A DNA stretch of 64,000 bases, taken from assembly GCF_016863315.1 (NCBI RefSeq), contig NZ_BOOQ01000003.1, forward strand, positions 248,001-312,000, given 5' to 3'. The translations under genes and the position numbers were made by a program. This DNA is from Planotetraspora silvatica. Lineage in GTDB: Bacteria; Actinomycetota; Actinomycetes; Streptosporangiales; Streptosporangiaceae. This document shows positions 41,815 through 49,343 of this stretch, piece after piece. Within the stretch, counting starts at the first letter, position 1. Each line of letters opens with the position of its first letter. The notes beneath the pieces are model-generated. The model worked only from the letters and a program-made list of their open reading frames with translations. It was not told the origin of the DNA and ran no database searches.

Positions 41815-43716
41815 GTGGGTGATACCAGGGCGTACGACGGCGGTGACGACGAGATCGCCCGTGCGGTCGTCGCGAGTTCTCCCGACGCGATCGTCGCCCT
41901 CGACCGGGACATGGCGGTCCTGATCTGGAACGCCGCCGCCGAGCGGCTCTTCGGCTGGCCGGCCGACCAGCTCACGGGCAGGAGAGCGCCCATCGTCCCC
42001 GCCGAGCTGATGGCCGAGCACAACGCGGTGCTGGAGCGTGTCCGCACCGGTGGTCCCGTGTCGCTCCGCACCCGGCGGTTCCACCGGGACGGCCGGCTCC
42101 TCGATCTGCGCGTGGACACCAGCGCGCTGCGGACGGACACCGGAGCGCTCCTCGGTTACGTCAACGTGTTCCACTCCACCGAGGACGACGACGCCGCCCG
42201 CGGTCGCGTCGCGAGGCGGGCCAGGCTGGTCAGCCGCCTGACCGACGTCGTCGGCGACATCAACGCCGAGCTGGACCTGCCCGTCGTCCTGGACCGCATC
42301 GCCGCCAGCCTCACCGAGCTCACCGGGGCCGACGCGGGCGGTTTCGTGTCGATCGAAGGAGACCGTCTCCGGCTCGTCGGCGTGCACGAGCTGCCGGAGT
42401 CGATGCGGGGGATGACCGCCGACCTGCACACCAGCCTCGTCGGCAAGCTCCTGCGCACCGGCAAGACCGTGCTGCTGGAGACGGGCCCCGAGGGATTCCA
42501 GGACCTCATCTGGGCCCGCCTCGGCGGGCTGCACACCATCGCCGTCGGCATCGCCGCCGTCGGCGGGCGGCCCTATGGAGCGCTCTACGCCCTGTTCGCC
42601 TCGAACAAGGCGAGCCATCTGGAGCTCGAGCTCCTTGAGCTGCTCGCGGGACACGCCGGCATCGCCGTCGGCAACGCGATGGCCTACCAGGACGCCGTAC
42701 GGCAGCGCGCCCATGAGCGCGCCGTCTTCGACGCGAGCGCCGACGGCATCGCCGTGCTCGACGGAGCGGGCCTGGTCATCCAGTGGAACCCCGCCGCCGC
42801 CGAGTTGACCGGCCTGCGTGCGCGCGAGCTGATCGGGGGCCCGCCGCCCTTCCCGCTGCCCGCCCCCGGCGAGAAGCTCACCATCCAGCTGTCGTCGGGC
42901 CGCTGGCTCGACGTGTTGTGCGCGGAGATCCCCGAGACCGGCGAGAGCGTCGTCGACTTCCGCGACGTGACCAGGGCGAAGGAGCTGGAGGAGGCCAAGG
43001 ACCTGTTCCTCGCCACCACCAGCCACGAGTTGCGCACTCCCATCACGATCGTGCGCGGCTTCGCCAGCACGCTCGACTCGCGGTGGGACCACCTGTCCGA
43101 CGGCGAACGCCGCTCCGCCGTACACACCATCGCGGAACGTGCCAGATCGCTCGGCCAGCTCATGGACCACCTGCTGCTCGGCTCGCGCGCCGGCGCCGAC
43201 GAGTTGAAGGTCAAGGTGGAGGTCTTCGACCTGGGCGAACGGGTCCGTGCGGCGACACTGGGCCTGCCGGTCCTGTCCGATCGGCACCGGGTCGAGGTGG
43301 ACATCCCCGTCGACCTCCCGGCCGTCTACGGCGACGCACTGGCGACCGACATCGTCCTCGGCCAACTTCTCGAGAACGCCTTCAAGTACTCCCCTGACGG
43401 AGGGCTCATCCGGGTCGAGGCCTGGGCCGAGGACGAACGGGTCGTCCTCGTGGTCGACGACGAGGGCGTCGGCATAGCCCCGGCGGACCGGGAGCGGGTC
43501 TTCGAGCGGTTCGTCCAGGCGGACAGTGGAAACCGGCGCAGATTCGGCGGCGTCGGCCTGGGCCTCTACATCGTGCGCAGCCTGGCGAGAGCCCAGGGAG
43601 GCGACGTCACCGTACTTCCCCGGCCCGGCGGAGGCACCCGGATGCGGGTCGCTCTGACAGGTGCCGGCCCATTACCTGATCCGACACACCGGTGGGGTAA
43701 CGAGGTCGCCACGTAA
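41815..43716 (+). CDS. PAS-GAF-PAS sensor histidine kinase
   Basis: 633 residues, soluble. A PAS domain (about 15-110, SSPDAIVALDRDMAVLIWN) is followed by a GAF domain (about 150-290), a second PAS (about 305-390) and the kinase core. The H box is TSHELRTP with His404; QLLENAFKYSP, VVDDEGVGI, FERFVQ and GGVGLGLYIV complete the ATPase. GTG at 41815 has GGGGGC just before it and AAAGGAGG further up. CATGATCACG, the core of the array element, lies at 41780-41789. No response regulator is adjacent; an RsbW-like ATPase follows. Confidence 0.9.
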   Translation: MGDTRAYDGGDDEIARAVVASSPDAIVALDRDMAVLIWNAAAERLFGWPADQLTGRRAPIVPAELMAEHNAVLERVRTGGPVSLRTRRFHRDGRLLDLRVDTSALRTDTGALLGYVNVFHSTEDDDAARGRVARRARLVSRLTDVVGDINAELDLPVVLDRIAASLTELTGADAGGFVSIEGDRLRLVGVHELPESMRGMTADLHTSLVGKLLRTGKTVLLETGPEGFQDLIWARLGGLHTIAVGIAAVGGRPYGALYALFASNKASHLELELLELLAGHAGIAVGNAMAYQDAVRQRAHERAVFDASADGIAVLDGAGLVIQWNPAAAELTGLRARELIGGPPPFPLPAPGEKLTIQLSSGRWLDVLCAEIPETGESVVDFRDVTRAKELEEAKDLFLATTSHELRTPITIVRGFASTLDSRWDHLSDGERRSAVHTIAERARSLGQLMDHLLLGSRAGADELKVKVEVFDLGERVRAATLGLPVLSDRHRVEVDIPVDLPAVYGDALATDIVLGQLLENAFKYSPDGGLIRVEAWAEDERVVLVVDDEGVGIAPADRERVFERFVQADSGNRRRFGGVGLGLYIVRSLARAQGGDVTVLPRPGGGTRMRVALTGAGPLPDPTHRWGNEVAT

Positions 43717-43734
43717 GAGCTGATCTATTGTCCA

Positions 43735-44292
43735 ATGTGCACAAGCTGTGATCGGGGCACGGTTTCCTGGACTATCGAACGGGGCATTTCGGTCCTACTG
43801 GGAGACTCGTCTCCGCAGGGGGAACGGGAAATCGGGGAGGTGAGTGCGTCGAGCGTCGTGATGTTGCCCTACGCACTGTCCAGCGTCGCCGCCGCACGCC
43901 AACGCCTCAGCGCCGAAATGCTGGCGGGGGGAATGCTCATCGGCGCCGTGGACGACGTGGTCCTCGTGTTGAGCGAGCTCCTGAGCAACTCCCTCCGACA
44001 CGCCCACCCGCTGCCGTCCGGCCAGCTCAGAGTTGCCTGGACCTGTTCCGACGACCAGGTTGAGGTGTCGGTCAGCGACGGAGGCGCCACCACGGAGCCG
44101 CGTGCCGGCCGCCCTACGCTCTCGTCGCTCGGCGGGCGCGGACTCGGCATCGTCGAGTACATCGCCGACCGATGGGGGGTTCGCCACGAGGGTGACTCGA
44201 CCACGGTCTGGGCCGTCGTCCACGTTTCCTGGCAGGCCCGAAACGGAACCCCTAGAACGACCGAAACCCCGGCTCTGCGTGAGGTCGGGTAA
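43735..44292 (+). CDS. RsbW-like ATP-binding protein (anti-sigma type)
   Basis: 185 residues as drawn; the conserved part starts near MLPYALSSVAAARQRLSAEM. It is a HATPase_c_2 domain with the N box VLSELLSNSLRHA, DGGATTEP and GGRGLGIVEYIADRWGV. Such proteins bind a sigma factor or phosphorylate an STAS partner. The start is uncertain: ATG 43735 or an internal GTG at 43843. An STAS protein lies 3.4 kb downstream and could be its partner; no sigma gene is in the window. Confidence 0.8.
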   Translation: MCTSCDRGTVSWTIERGISVLLGDSSPQGEREIGEVSASSVVMLPYALSSVAAARQRLSAEMLAGGMLIGAVDDVVLVLSELLSNSLRHAHPLPSGQLRVAWTCSDDQVEVSVSDGGATTEPRAGRPTLSSLGGRGLGIVEYIADRWGVRHEGDSTTVWAVVHVSWQARNGTPRTTETPALREVG

Positions 44293-44297
44293 CGGGC

Positions 44298-44465
44298 CTA
44301 ACGGGACATCTTCCCGACGACGGTGATCACGGCGACGACGGCCAGGGCGATGAGCGCGAAGACGAGAAGGAACTTCAGCGTCGCGAACACCGCGGGAATC
44401 ACGATTCCGAAGATCAGCCAGAGGGCCAGAATGACGCCCACGACGGTCAGCACAGTACGGGCCAT
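44298..44465 (-). CDS. Small hydrophobic membrane protein
   Basis: 55 residues, nearly all membrane: MARTVLTVVGVILALWLIFG then a second helix with LLVFALIALAVVAVITVVGK. GGAG lies four bases before the ATG. It converges on the RsbW-like gene with a five-base gap and points away from array A. It resembles small single-copy actinobacterial membrane peptides without known function. Confidence 0.6.
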   Translation of the reverse strand: MARTVLTVVGVILALWLIFGIVIPAVFATLKFLLVFALIALAVVAVITVVGKMSR

Positions 44466-44607
44466 GTCTCCACGGTACGGTCTGACACCCCCGGTCGCGA
44501 GGTTGATCGACGAAGACCCGGCACCTTGTCTCAACCGTGACGCACCGCCAACCCTTGGGCTGATCACTCCCACCCCATGGGTTTCACGTGAATCCTTTTT
44601 TTGGGGC
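44466..44607. other. Left flank of array A
   Basis: No gene. CCGTACCGTGGAGAC just outside serves the small membrane gene. A parS-like palindrome ends at 44595, followed by seven T at 44596-44602 and the first array element at 44608. Confidence 0.5.
44580..44595. promoter_or_regulatory. parS-like palindrome
   Basis: GGTTTCACGTGAATCC matches the bacterial ParB-binding consensus TGTTTCACGTGAAACA at 13 of 16 positions, with an intact TTTCACGTGAA core. It lies 12 bp before array A in what looks like origin-proximal DNA. Actinobacterial chromosomes carry many parS sites near oriC. The three outer mismatches lower the confidence. Confidence 0.5.
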
Positions 44608-45132
44608 GTGATCATGCACAGGCTCGTAAATACCAGCGCTGACCTGCCCACCGTTGTTTGGTGATCATGCGCATGTTCGGCAAAGCCACATCTGGCCTGC
44701 CCCTTTGTGTTCCGTGATCATGCACGGGTTCGGCGATATGGGCTTCGACCTGCGCGCTCGCAATTCGTGATCATGCACAACTTCGTGCCGAGCGCCGCTG
44801 AGCTGGCCGTACGTTCTCCGTGATCATGCACGGCAGTGCCGCCGCAGAGATAGAGGGCGATTTGCAGGCGTGGGCCGTAGGGGGCTGCCTGGATCGCACA
44901 TGCTCCACGTGCATGATCACGGGACATGTACGGCCAGGTCATGGCATGTCCACACGAGGCTGTGCATGATCACGAAAGGTGAAGGCGCAGGTCGGGCGAG
45001 GCGTGGTCGAATGTGCGCATGATCACGGGTGGTAAAATGGCAGGTCAGGCATAACGTGACCGAACTTGTGCATGATCACGGACCCTTTCTGTGCAGGTCA
45101 GATGACCCGCCGCCGAACCTGTGCATGATCAC
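44608..45132. repeat. Array A: ten 12-bp elements at 53-bp period, mirror-symmetric
   Basis: Forward GTGATCATGCAC starts at 44608, 44661 (GC at the end reads GCGC), 44714, 44767 and 44820, each exactly 53 bp apart. Inverted copies GTGCATGATCAC start at 44909, 44962, 45015 (GCGC form), 45068 and 45121, again 53 bp apart. The two halves are mirror images about position 44870. Within each 53-bp unit, TTCG follows at +16 and CTGACC(T/A)G(C/G)C at about +32 in most copies, while the rest is divergent. The period is close to five helical turns. It fills the spacer between divergent genes. Confidence 0.95.
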
Positions 45133-45220
45133 GCCAGGAACTCTTACGGTCTGGTGACGGGGCTCGGAGTGCGGGACGGGGCGGCCATACCGTGGGGGAT
45201 ATGCCATCCCGAGGAGTCCG

Positions 45221-45919
45221 ATGACTGGAAATCCCGCACGTGTCCTGGTCGTCGACGACGACCCGACCGTGGCAGAGGTCGTCGCCCGTTACCTGGAGCG
45301 CGACGGTCACAAGGTCGAATGCGTGGGCGACGGCGCCGAGGCTCTCCGGCGGGCGCTCGCCGACCCGCCCGACCTCCTCGTCCTCGACCTGATGTTGCCG
45401 AAGATGGACGGGCTCCAGGTCTGCAGGAAGCTCAGGGAGCGGTGGCCGGTGCCGGTCATCATGCTGACCGCGCTGGGTGAGGAGATCGACCGGGTCGTGG
45501 GCCTCGAGACGGGTGCGGACGACTATGTCACCAAGCCCTTCAGTCCCCGGGAACTCGCCCTCCGGGTGCAGTCGGTGCTGCGGCGCGCCCGGGGCGCGCT
45601 GGTACCCACCGGCACCGGCGTGTTGCGCGACGGCGATCTCGTGGTCGACGTGGGCGCGCACGAGGTGACGGTCGGCGGTGAGGAGATCGTCCTGACCGCC
45701 AGGGAGTTCGACCTGCTCGCCTATCTGCTGCGCAATCCCCGCCAGGCGTTCAGCCGTATGGCCCTCCTGGACCAGGTCTGGGGATGGTCCTTCGGCGACA
45801 CGTCGACGGTGACCGTCCATGTGCGCAGGCTCAGGGAGAAGATCGAACCGGATCCGACCGACCCGCGGCGCATCGTCACCGTCTGGGGGGTCGGTTATCG
45901 ATACGAGCCACTGACATGA
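45221..45919 (+). CDS. OmpR-family response regulator
   Basis: 232 residues. The receiver domain has acidic VVDDDP, phosphoacceptor Asp56 in LLVLDLMLP and the switch Lys in VTKPFSPRE. The C-terminal winged helix includes VTVGGEEIVLTAREFDLLAY, SRMALLDQVWG and TVTVHVRRLREKIE. GAGGAG precedes the ATG. It lies 89 bp after array A, and its stop overlaps the kinase start by four bases, so it is paired with that kinase. Confidence 0.95.
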   Translation: MTGNPARVLVVDDDPTVAEVVARYLERDGHKVECVGDGAEALRRALADPPDLLVLDLMLPKMDGLQVCRKLRERWPVPVIMLTALGEEIDRVVGLETGADDYVTKPFSPRELALRVQSVLRRARGALVPTGTGVLRDGDLVVDVGAHEVTVGGEEIVLTAREFDLLAYLLRNPRQAFSRMALLDQVWGWSFGDTSTVTVHVRRLREKIEPDPTDPRRIVTVWGVGYRYEPLT

Positions 45920-47034
45920 TCCTCCAGATCATGGCCGTGAGCGCGGGACTGGGCCTGGTCATCGCGAGCCTGGGGCTCGCCCTGCTGCGGGTTCTCCGTC
46001 GTCACTCGATCGGCGTGATGCTCGCGGTCGTGGCGGTGATCACGGTTGCGGCGACGCTCGCCGGCGTGGTCGCGGTCACGCTGGCGATGATCATCGAGGG
46101 CCGGCCGAGGAACATCGTGCTCACCGTCGTGGCCATCGGCGGCCTCGTGGGACTGGGCGTCGCGCTCATCAACGCGCGGTGGGTGGTACTGGCGAGCAGA
46201 CGGCTGGTCGCCGCGCTCGACGACGTTTCGCCGTCCGGCCGGTTCGTCCCGCCGCAGGGGCCGCTGCCCGCCGAACTCGAGACCATCGGCCTGGCCCTGG
46301 AGCAGGCGTATGAGCGTCTGCGCCTGGGCCAGGAGCGTGAGCGGACTCTGGAGAGCGCCCGGCGTGAGCTGGTCGCCTGGGTGAGCCATGATCTCCGTAC
46401 ACCGCTCGCGGGGATGCGCGCCATGGCCGAGGCGCTGGAGGACGGCGTCGCCGACGATCCTGACACCGTCAAGCGCTACCACACGCAGATCAGGCTTGAG
46501 GTCGACCGTCTTTCCGGCATGGTCGACGACCTCTTCGAACTGTCCCGCATCCATGCGGGCACGCTGCGGCTCTCCCGTAACAAGGTCGGCCTGGCGGACC
46601 TGGTCGCCGACGCCCTTGCGGGTGTGGAGCCGCTCGCGAGGGCCAAGCGAGTCCGTCTGTCCGGCGAGGCGGACGCGGTGTTGCCCGTCGACGCGGACGC
46701 GGGTGAGCTGAGCCGTGCCGTACGGAATCTGGTGGTCAACGCGATCCGGCACACTCCCGCGGACGGGACCGTCTCCGTGCGGGCGGTCGCCGAGGGCGAC
46801 ACGGTCAGCCTGTCGGTCCTCGACTGCTGCGGAGGGATCCCCGAGGACGACCTGCCGCGGGTGTTCGACGTGGCGTTCCGCGGCGAGGCCGCCCGCACGC
46901 CCGGCCCGTACGGCGGGGCAGGGCTCGGGCTGGCCATCGCCCGCGGCATCGTGGAGGCGCACCAGGGCATGATCGGCGTGGTCAACGAGGGCCCCGGTTG
47001 CCGTTTTGAGATCAGGCTGCCGTTGTCAGGCTGA
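45916..47034 (+). CDS. Membrane sensor histidine kinase
   Basis: 372 residues. Three membrane helices (about 4-25, 32-58, 67-90) leave almost no outer loop, so it probably senses within the membrane. The dimerisation box is ELVAWVSHDLRTPLAGM with His158. The ATPase has AVRNLVVNAIRHTP, LDCCGGIPEDDL, VFDVAFRGE and GGAGLGLAIARG. It starts at the ATGA overlap with the regulator gene, and its tail overlaps the convergent small gene by nine bases. Confidence 0.94.
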   Translation: MILQIMAVSAGLGLVIASLGLALLRVLRRHSIGVMLAVVAVITVAATLAGVVAVTLAMIIEGRPRNIVLTVVAIGGLVGLGVALINARWVVLASRRLVAALDDVSPSGRFVPPQGPLPAELETIGLALEQAYERLRLGQERERTLESARRELVAWVSHDLRTPLAGMRAMAEALEDGVADDPDTVKRYHTQIRLEVDRLSGMVDDLFELSRIHAGTLRLSRNKVGLADLVADALAGVEPLARAKRVRLSGEADAVLPVDADAGELSRAVRNLVVNAIRHTPADGTVSVRAVAEGDTVSLSVLDCCGGIPEDDLPRVFDVAFRGEAARTPGPYGGAGLGLAIARGIVEAHQGMIGVVNEGPGCRFEIRLPLSG

Positions 47035-47481
47035 ATCGCCTCCCGGGTCGGCGTCAGTACCCGTGTCGGGATGCCTGTCGCGTTCCGAGCCGCGGCTGCC
47101 CGGCTCGCGGAAGGAGAACGCCTCGGCCATGGCGCGGAACGTGGGGCAGGGCCACCGCCACATACAGCTTCTGCACCGCAGGATCGGATTGGCGGCGTCG
47201 CTCGTGATCCCTCCGGCGTCCCGGGGTTGATGGAGATCCAGCAGCCGGATGCCCAGCTCCGTGAAATTCAGCAGCTCATCGCGCGCCTCGGAGAGGAACT
47301 CGAGGTCCTCTCCGGCCAGTCGCGCGCTGATCGGGACATATCCCTCACGATTGATCAGCGAGCGGAGCGGTTCGGCCGTGTCACGCCACGACGTCGCCTT
47401 CTCTGTGCGGACCTGGATGACTTCAAGCCGCTCCCTGAGCGTTCGCCGCTGATGATCCTCGGGAAGTTCACTGTTCATCAT
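47026..47481 (-). CDS. Conserved hypothetical with C-terminal Cys-rich tail
   Basis: About 151 residues. A helical N-terminal part (HQRRTLRERLEVIQVRTEKA, then LNFTELGIRLLDLHQP) is followed by LRCRSCMWRWPCPTFRAMAE. The C-x2-C...C tail with WPCPT is a recurrent ending of small actinobacterial proteins of unknown function. Two ATGs (47478, 47481) follow GAGAGC. It is divergent from the STAS gene and may be a local regulator, but no DNA-binding motif is visible. Confidence 0.6.
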   Translation of the reverse strand: MMNSELPEDHQRRTLRERLEVIQVRTEKATSWRDTAEPLRSLINREGYVPISARLAGEDLEFLSEARDELLNFTELGIRLLDLHQPRDAGGITSDAANPILRCRSCMWRWPCPTFRAMAEAFSFREPGSRGSERDRHPDTGTDADPGGDSA

Positions 47482-47667
47482 GCTCTCGGGCCCACTGTGC
47501 TCGGCGCCCGCCCTCCTTCGCGAAGTGACGACCAAGACGCGGAGGTTCCGGGCCCCCCATCCGGCCAAGCCGGTGTCGCATACCGTCAAGCTTCGCGCAC
47601 TCTGCGTGTACTCGCTGCCCGAATCGGGGACAAAGGGCGGACGACTCATCGGTAATTCCGGAGGAAC

Positions 47668-48054
47668 GTGACCCGGGGCCGGTACGGCGCTAGTGTGCGG
47701 CTCGTGGAGCTCAAAGTCGCGACGCAATCCCACGCCGGTCACGCCGTTATGGCGGTCGCCGGCGAAATCGACCTATACACCGCTCCCCGGCTGCAGACGG
47801 AGTTCACCCGACTGCTGGAGACCGGGCCGGACCGGGTCGTCATCGACATGTCCGAAGTGGAGTTCTGCGACTCCACGGGCATGAACGTGCTGTTGTCAGC
47901 GCTCAAGCGGCTGCGTGAACGCGGCGGCAGCCTGGAGGTGGCGGCGCCTCGACCCGCGGTACGGAAGATCCTCCAGGTCACCGGCCTGGACTCGGTCTTC
48001 ACCGTCCACGACACGGTGCCCGCGGACCTGCTCACGGCTGAGCAGCAGGGATAG
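47668..48054 (+). CDS. STAS-domain anti-sigma factor antagonist
   Basis: 128 residues. STAS fold with VMAVAGEIDLYTAPRLQTEF and the phosphorylatable serine in FCDSTGMN (Ser69 from this start). It would bind an RsbW-like kinase when unphosphorylated and free its sigma factor. GTG at 47668 follows GGAGGAAC. A GTG at 47704 gives the shorter, usual start, but has no ribosome site. The GT2 gene follows after six bases. Confidence 0.9.
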   Translation: MTRGRYGASVRLVELKVATQSHAGHAVMAVAGEIDLYTAPRLQTEFTRLLETGPDRVVIDMSEVEFCDSTGMNVLLSALKRLRERGGSLEVAAPRPAVRKILQVTGLDSVFTVHDTVPADLLTAEQQG

Positions 48055-48060
48055 CCGCAC

Positions 48061-48825
48061 ATGAGTGAACTGGTGGTGCCGACGCCGGACACCGCGGTCG
48101 TCATCCCGGCCAAGGACGAGGCCGACCGGATCGGCGCCACCGTGACCGCCGCCCTGAAGCTGCCCGGCGTGGATCTCGTGGTCGTCGTCGACGACGGTTC
48201 GGCCGACGAGACCGGCCGGGTGGCCAGGGCGGCCGGCGCCCGGGTCGTACGGCACAGCAGGAACATGGGCAAGGCCGCCGCGATGGAGAGCGGGGCGGAA
48301 GCCGTGCAGCTCCTCGATGAGGACGTTCCACGGCACCTGCTCTTCCTCGACGCGGACCTGGGCGAGACGGCTTCGGCAGCCCATGCGCTGATCACGCCGG
48401 TCCGGGTTGGTGCGGCCGACATGACCATCGCGGTCTTCGCCACCCGAGTGAAGCTCGGGGGCCACGGCATCGTCGTACGGCTGGCCCGCGACGGGATCAA
48501 ACGGCTGACCGGCTGGGAGCCCGCCCAGCCGCTGAACGGCCAGCGGTGCCTGACTCGGGCCGCGTTCGACGCCGCGCAGCCGCTCGCCCATGGATTCGGT
48601 GTCGAGACCGGGATGACCATCGACCTGCTCGCGAAGGGCTTCAGGGTGGTCGAGGTCGAGGTGGACATGGCCCACCGGGCGACGGGAACCGACTGGCGGG
48701 CCCAGGTGCACCGCGCGAAGCAGTTCCGCGACGTCGGCCGCGCGCTGGCCGCCCGTGAACCGGCGATCAAGCATGGCAAGGAAGCTCTCAAGCAAGGCAA
48801 GGACGCCTTCCGCCCCCGCCCTTGA
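48061..48825 (+). CDS. GT2 glycosyltransferase (glucosyl-3-phosphoglycerate synthase-like)
   Basis: 254 residues with a GT-A fold: AVVIPAKDEADRIG, LVVVVDDGSADET, RNMGKAAAMESG and the metal-binding DAD in HLLFLDADLGE. Cytoplasmic, without membrane helices. It resembles UDP-glucose-dependent glucosyl-3-phosphoglycerate synthase-type or dolichol-phosphate sugar enzymes. The tail has two copies of HGKEALK/QGKDAF. It lies six bases after the STAS gene and ends just before array B. Confidence 0.83.
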   Translation: MSELVVPTPDTAVVIPAKDEADRIGATVTAALKLPGVDLVVVVDDGSADETGRVARAAGARVVRHSRNMGKAAAMESGAEAVQLLDEDVPRHLLFLDADLGETASAAHALITPVRVGAADMTIAVFATRVKLGGHGIVVRLARDGIKRLTGWEPAQPLNGQRCLTRAAFDAAQPLAHGFGVETGMTIDLLAKGFRVVEVEVDMAHRATGTDWRAQVHRAKQFRDVGRALAAREPAIKHGKEALKQGKDAFRPRP

Positions 48826-48844
48826 GCCCCCCTTCCTCCCCGCC

Positions 48845-49343
48845 GTGATCATGCACAGGTTCGAGGGAACGTGCCCTGAAGTGCCACAACCTTGCGCGTG
48901 ATCATGCACACCTTCGGCGATGTCATGTCTGACGTGCCCTTTCATCGGTCGTGATCATGCACGGATTCGCGGATCTCTGCTCTGAGCAGGCCTTATGCCG
49001 ATTGTGATCATGCACAGATTCGTGCGCCTCGGCGCCGACCAGCCGGGACGCCTGTCGTGATCATGCACGCGTTCTCCTAGTGTTACCCTCGCCGGCGGAA
49101 ACGCCGCATGCGATCGCGTGAGGATCCCGACTGCGTCATCTAGGGCGCCTCGTTGATCGTGCGCATCTTCGATTGCCAGATCACGAATACCATCGGGCCA
49201 GGTCAGCGGGGTTGTAGAGGAATGTGTGCATGATCACGCCGAGAAGAATGCCTGGTCAGGCATGCCGCCACCGAAGGTGTGCATGATCACGCCGGAGGAA
49301 GTGCCTGGTCAGGTGGCATATCCCGGAACCTGTGCATGATCAC
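48845..49343. repeat. Array B: same 12-bp element, 53-bp period, five forward and four inverted copies
   Basis: Forward GTGATCATGCAC starts at 48845, 48898, 48951, 49004 and 49057, all 53 bp apart. Inverted copies start at 49173 (TTGCCAGATCAC, degraded but exactly in phase), 49226, 49279 and 49332, also 53 bp apart. A degraded forward copy, TTGATCGTGCGC, lies at 49153 out of phase. CTGACC(A/T)GGC recurs at +32 of units, as in array A. The middle (49069-49150) has lost the pattern. The last copy contains the ATG of the next gene. Confidence 0.95.

Noticed and set aside
41715-42140. N-terminal extension of the ogt gene up to 42140
   Set aside because: It overlaps the divergent kinase on the opposite strand, is Ser/Arg-rich, and GAGGAAG marks the ATG at 41714.
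44608-45132. CRISPR array
   Set aside because: Repeats of 12 bp with 41-bp fillers that share internal boxes, inverted orientation halfway, and no cas gene anywhere in the window.
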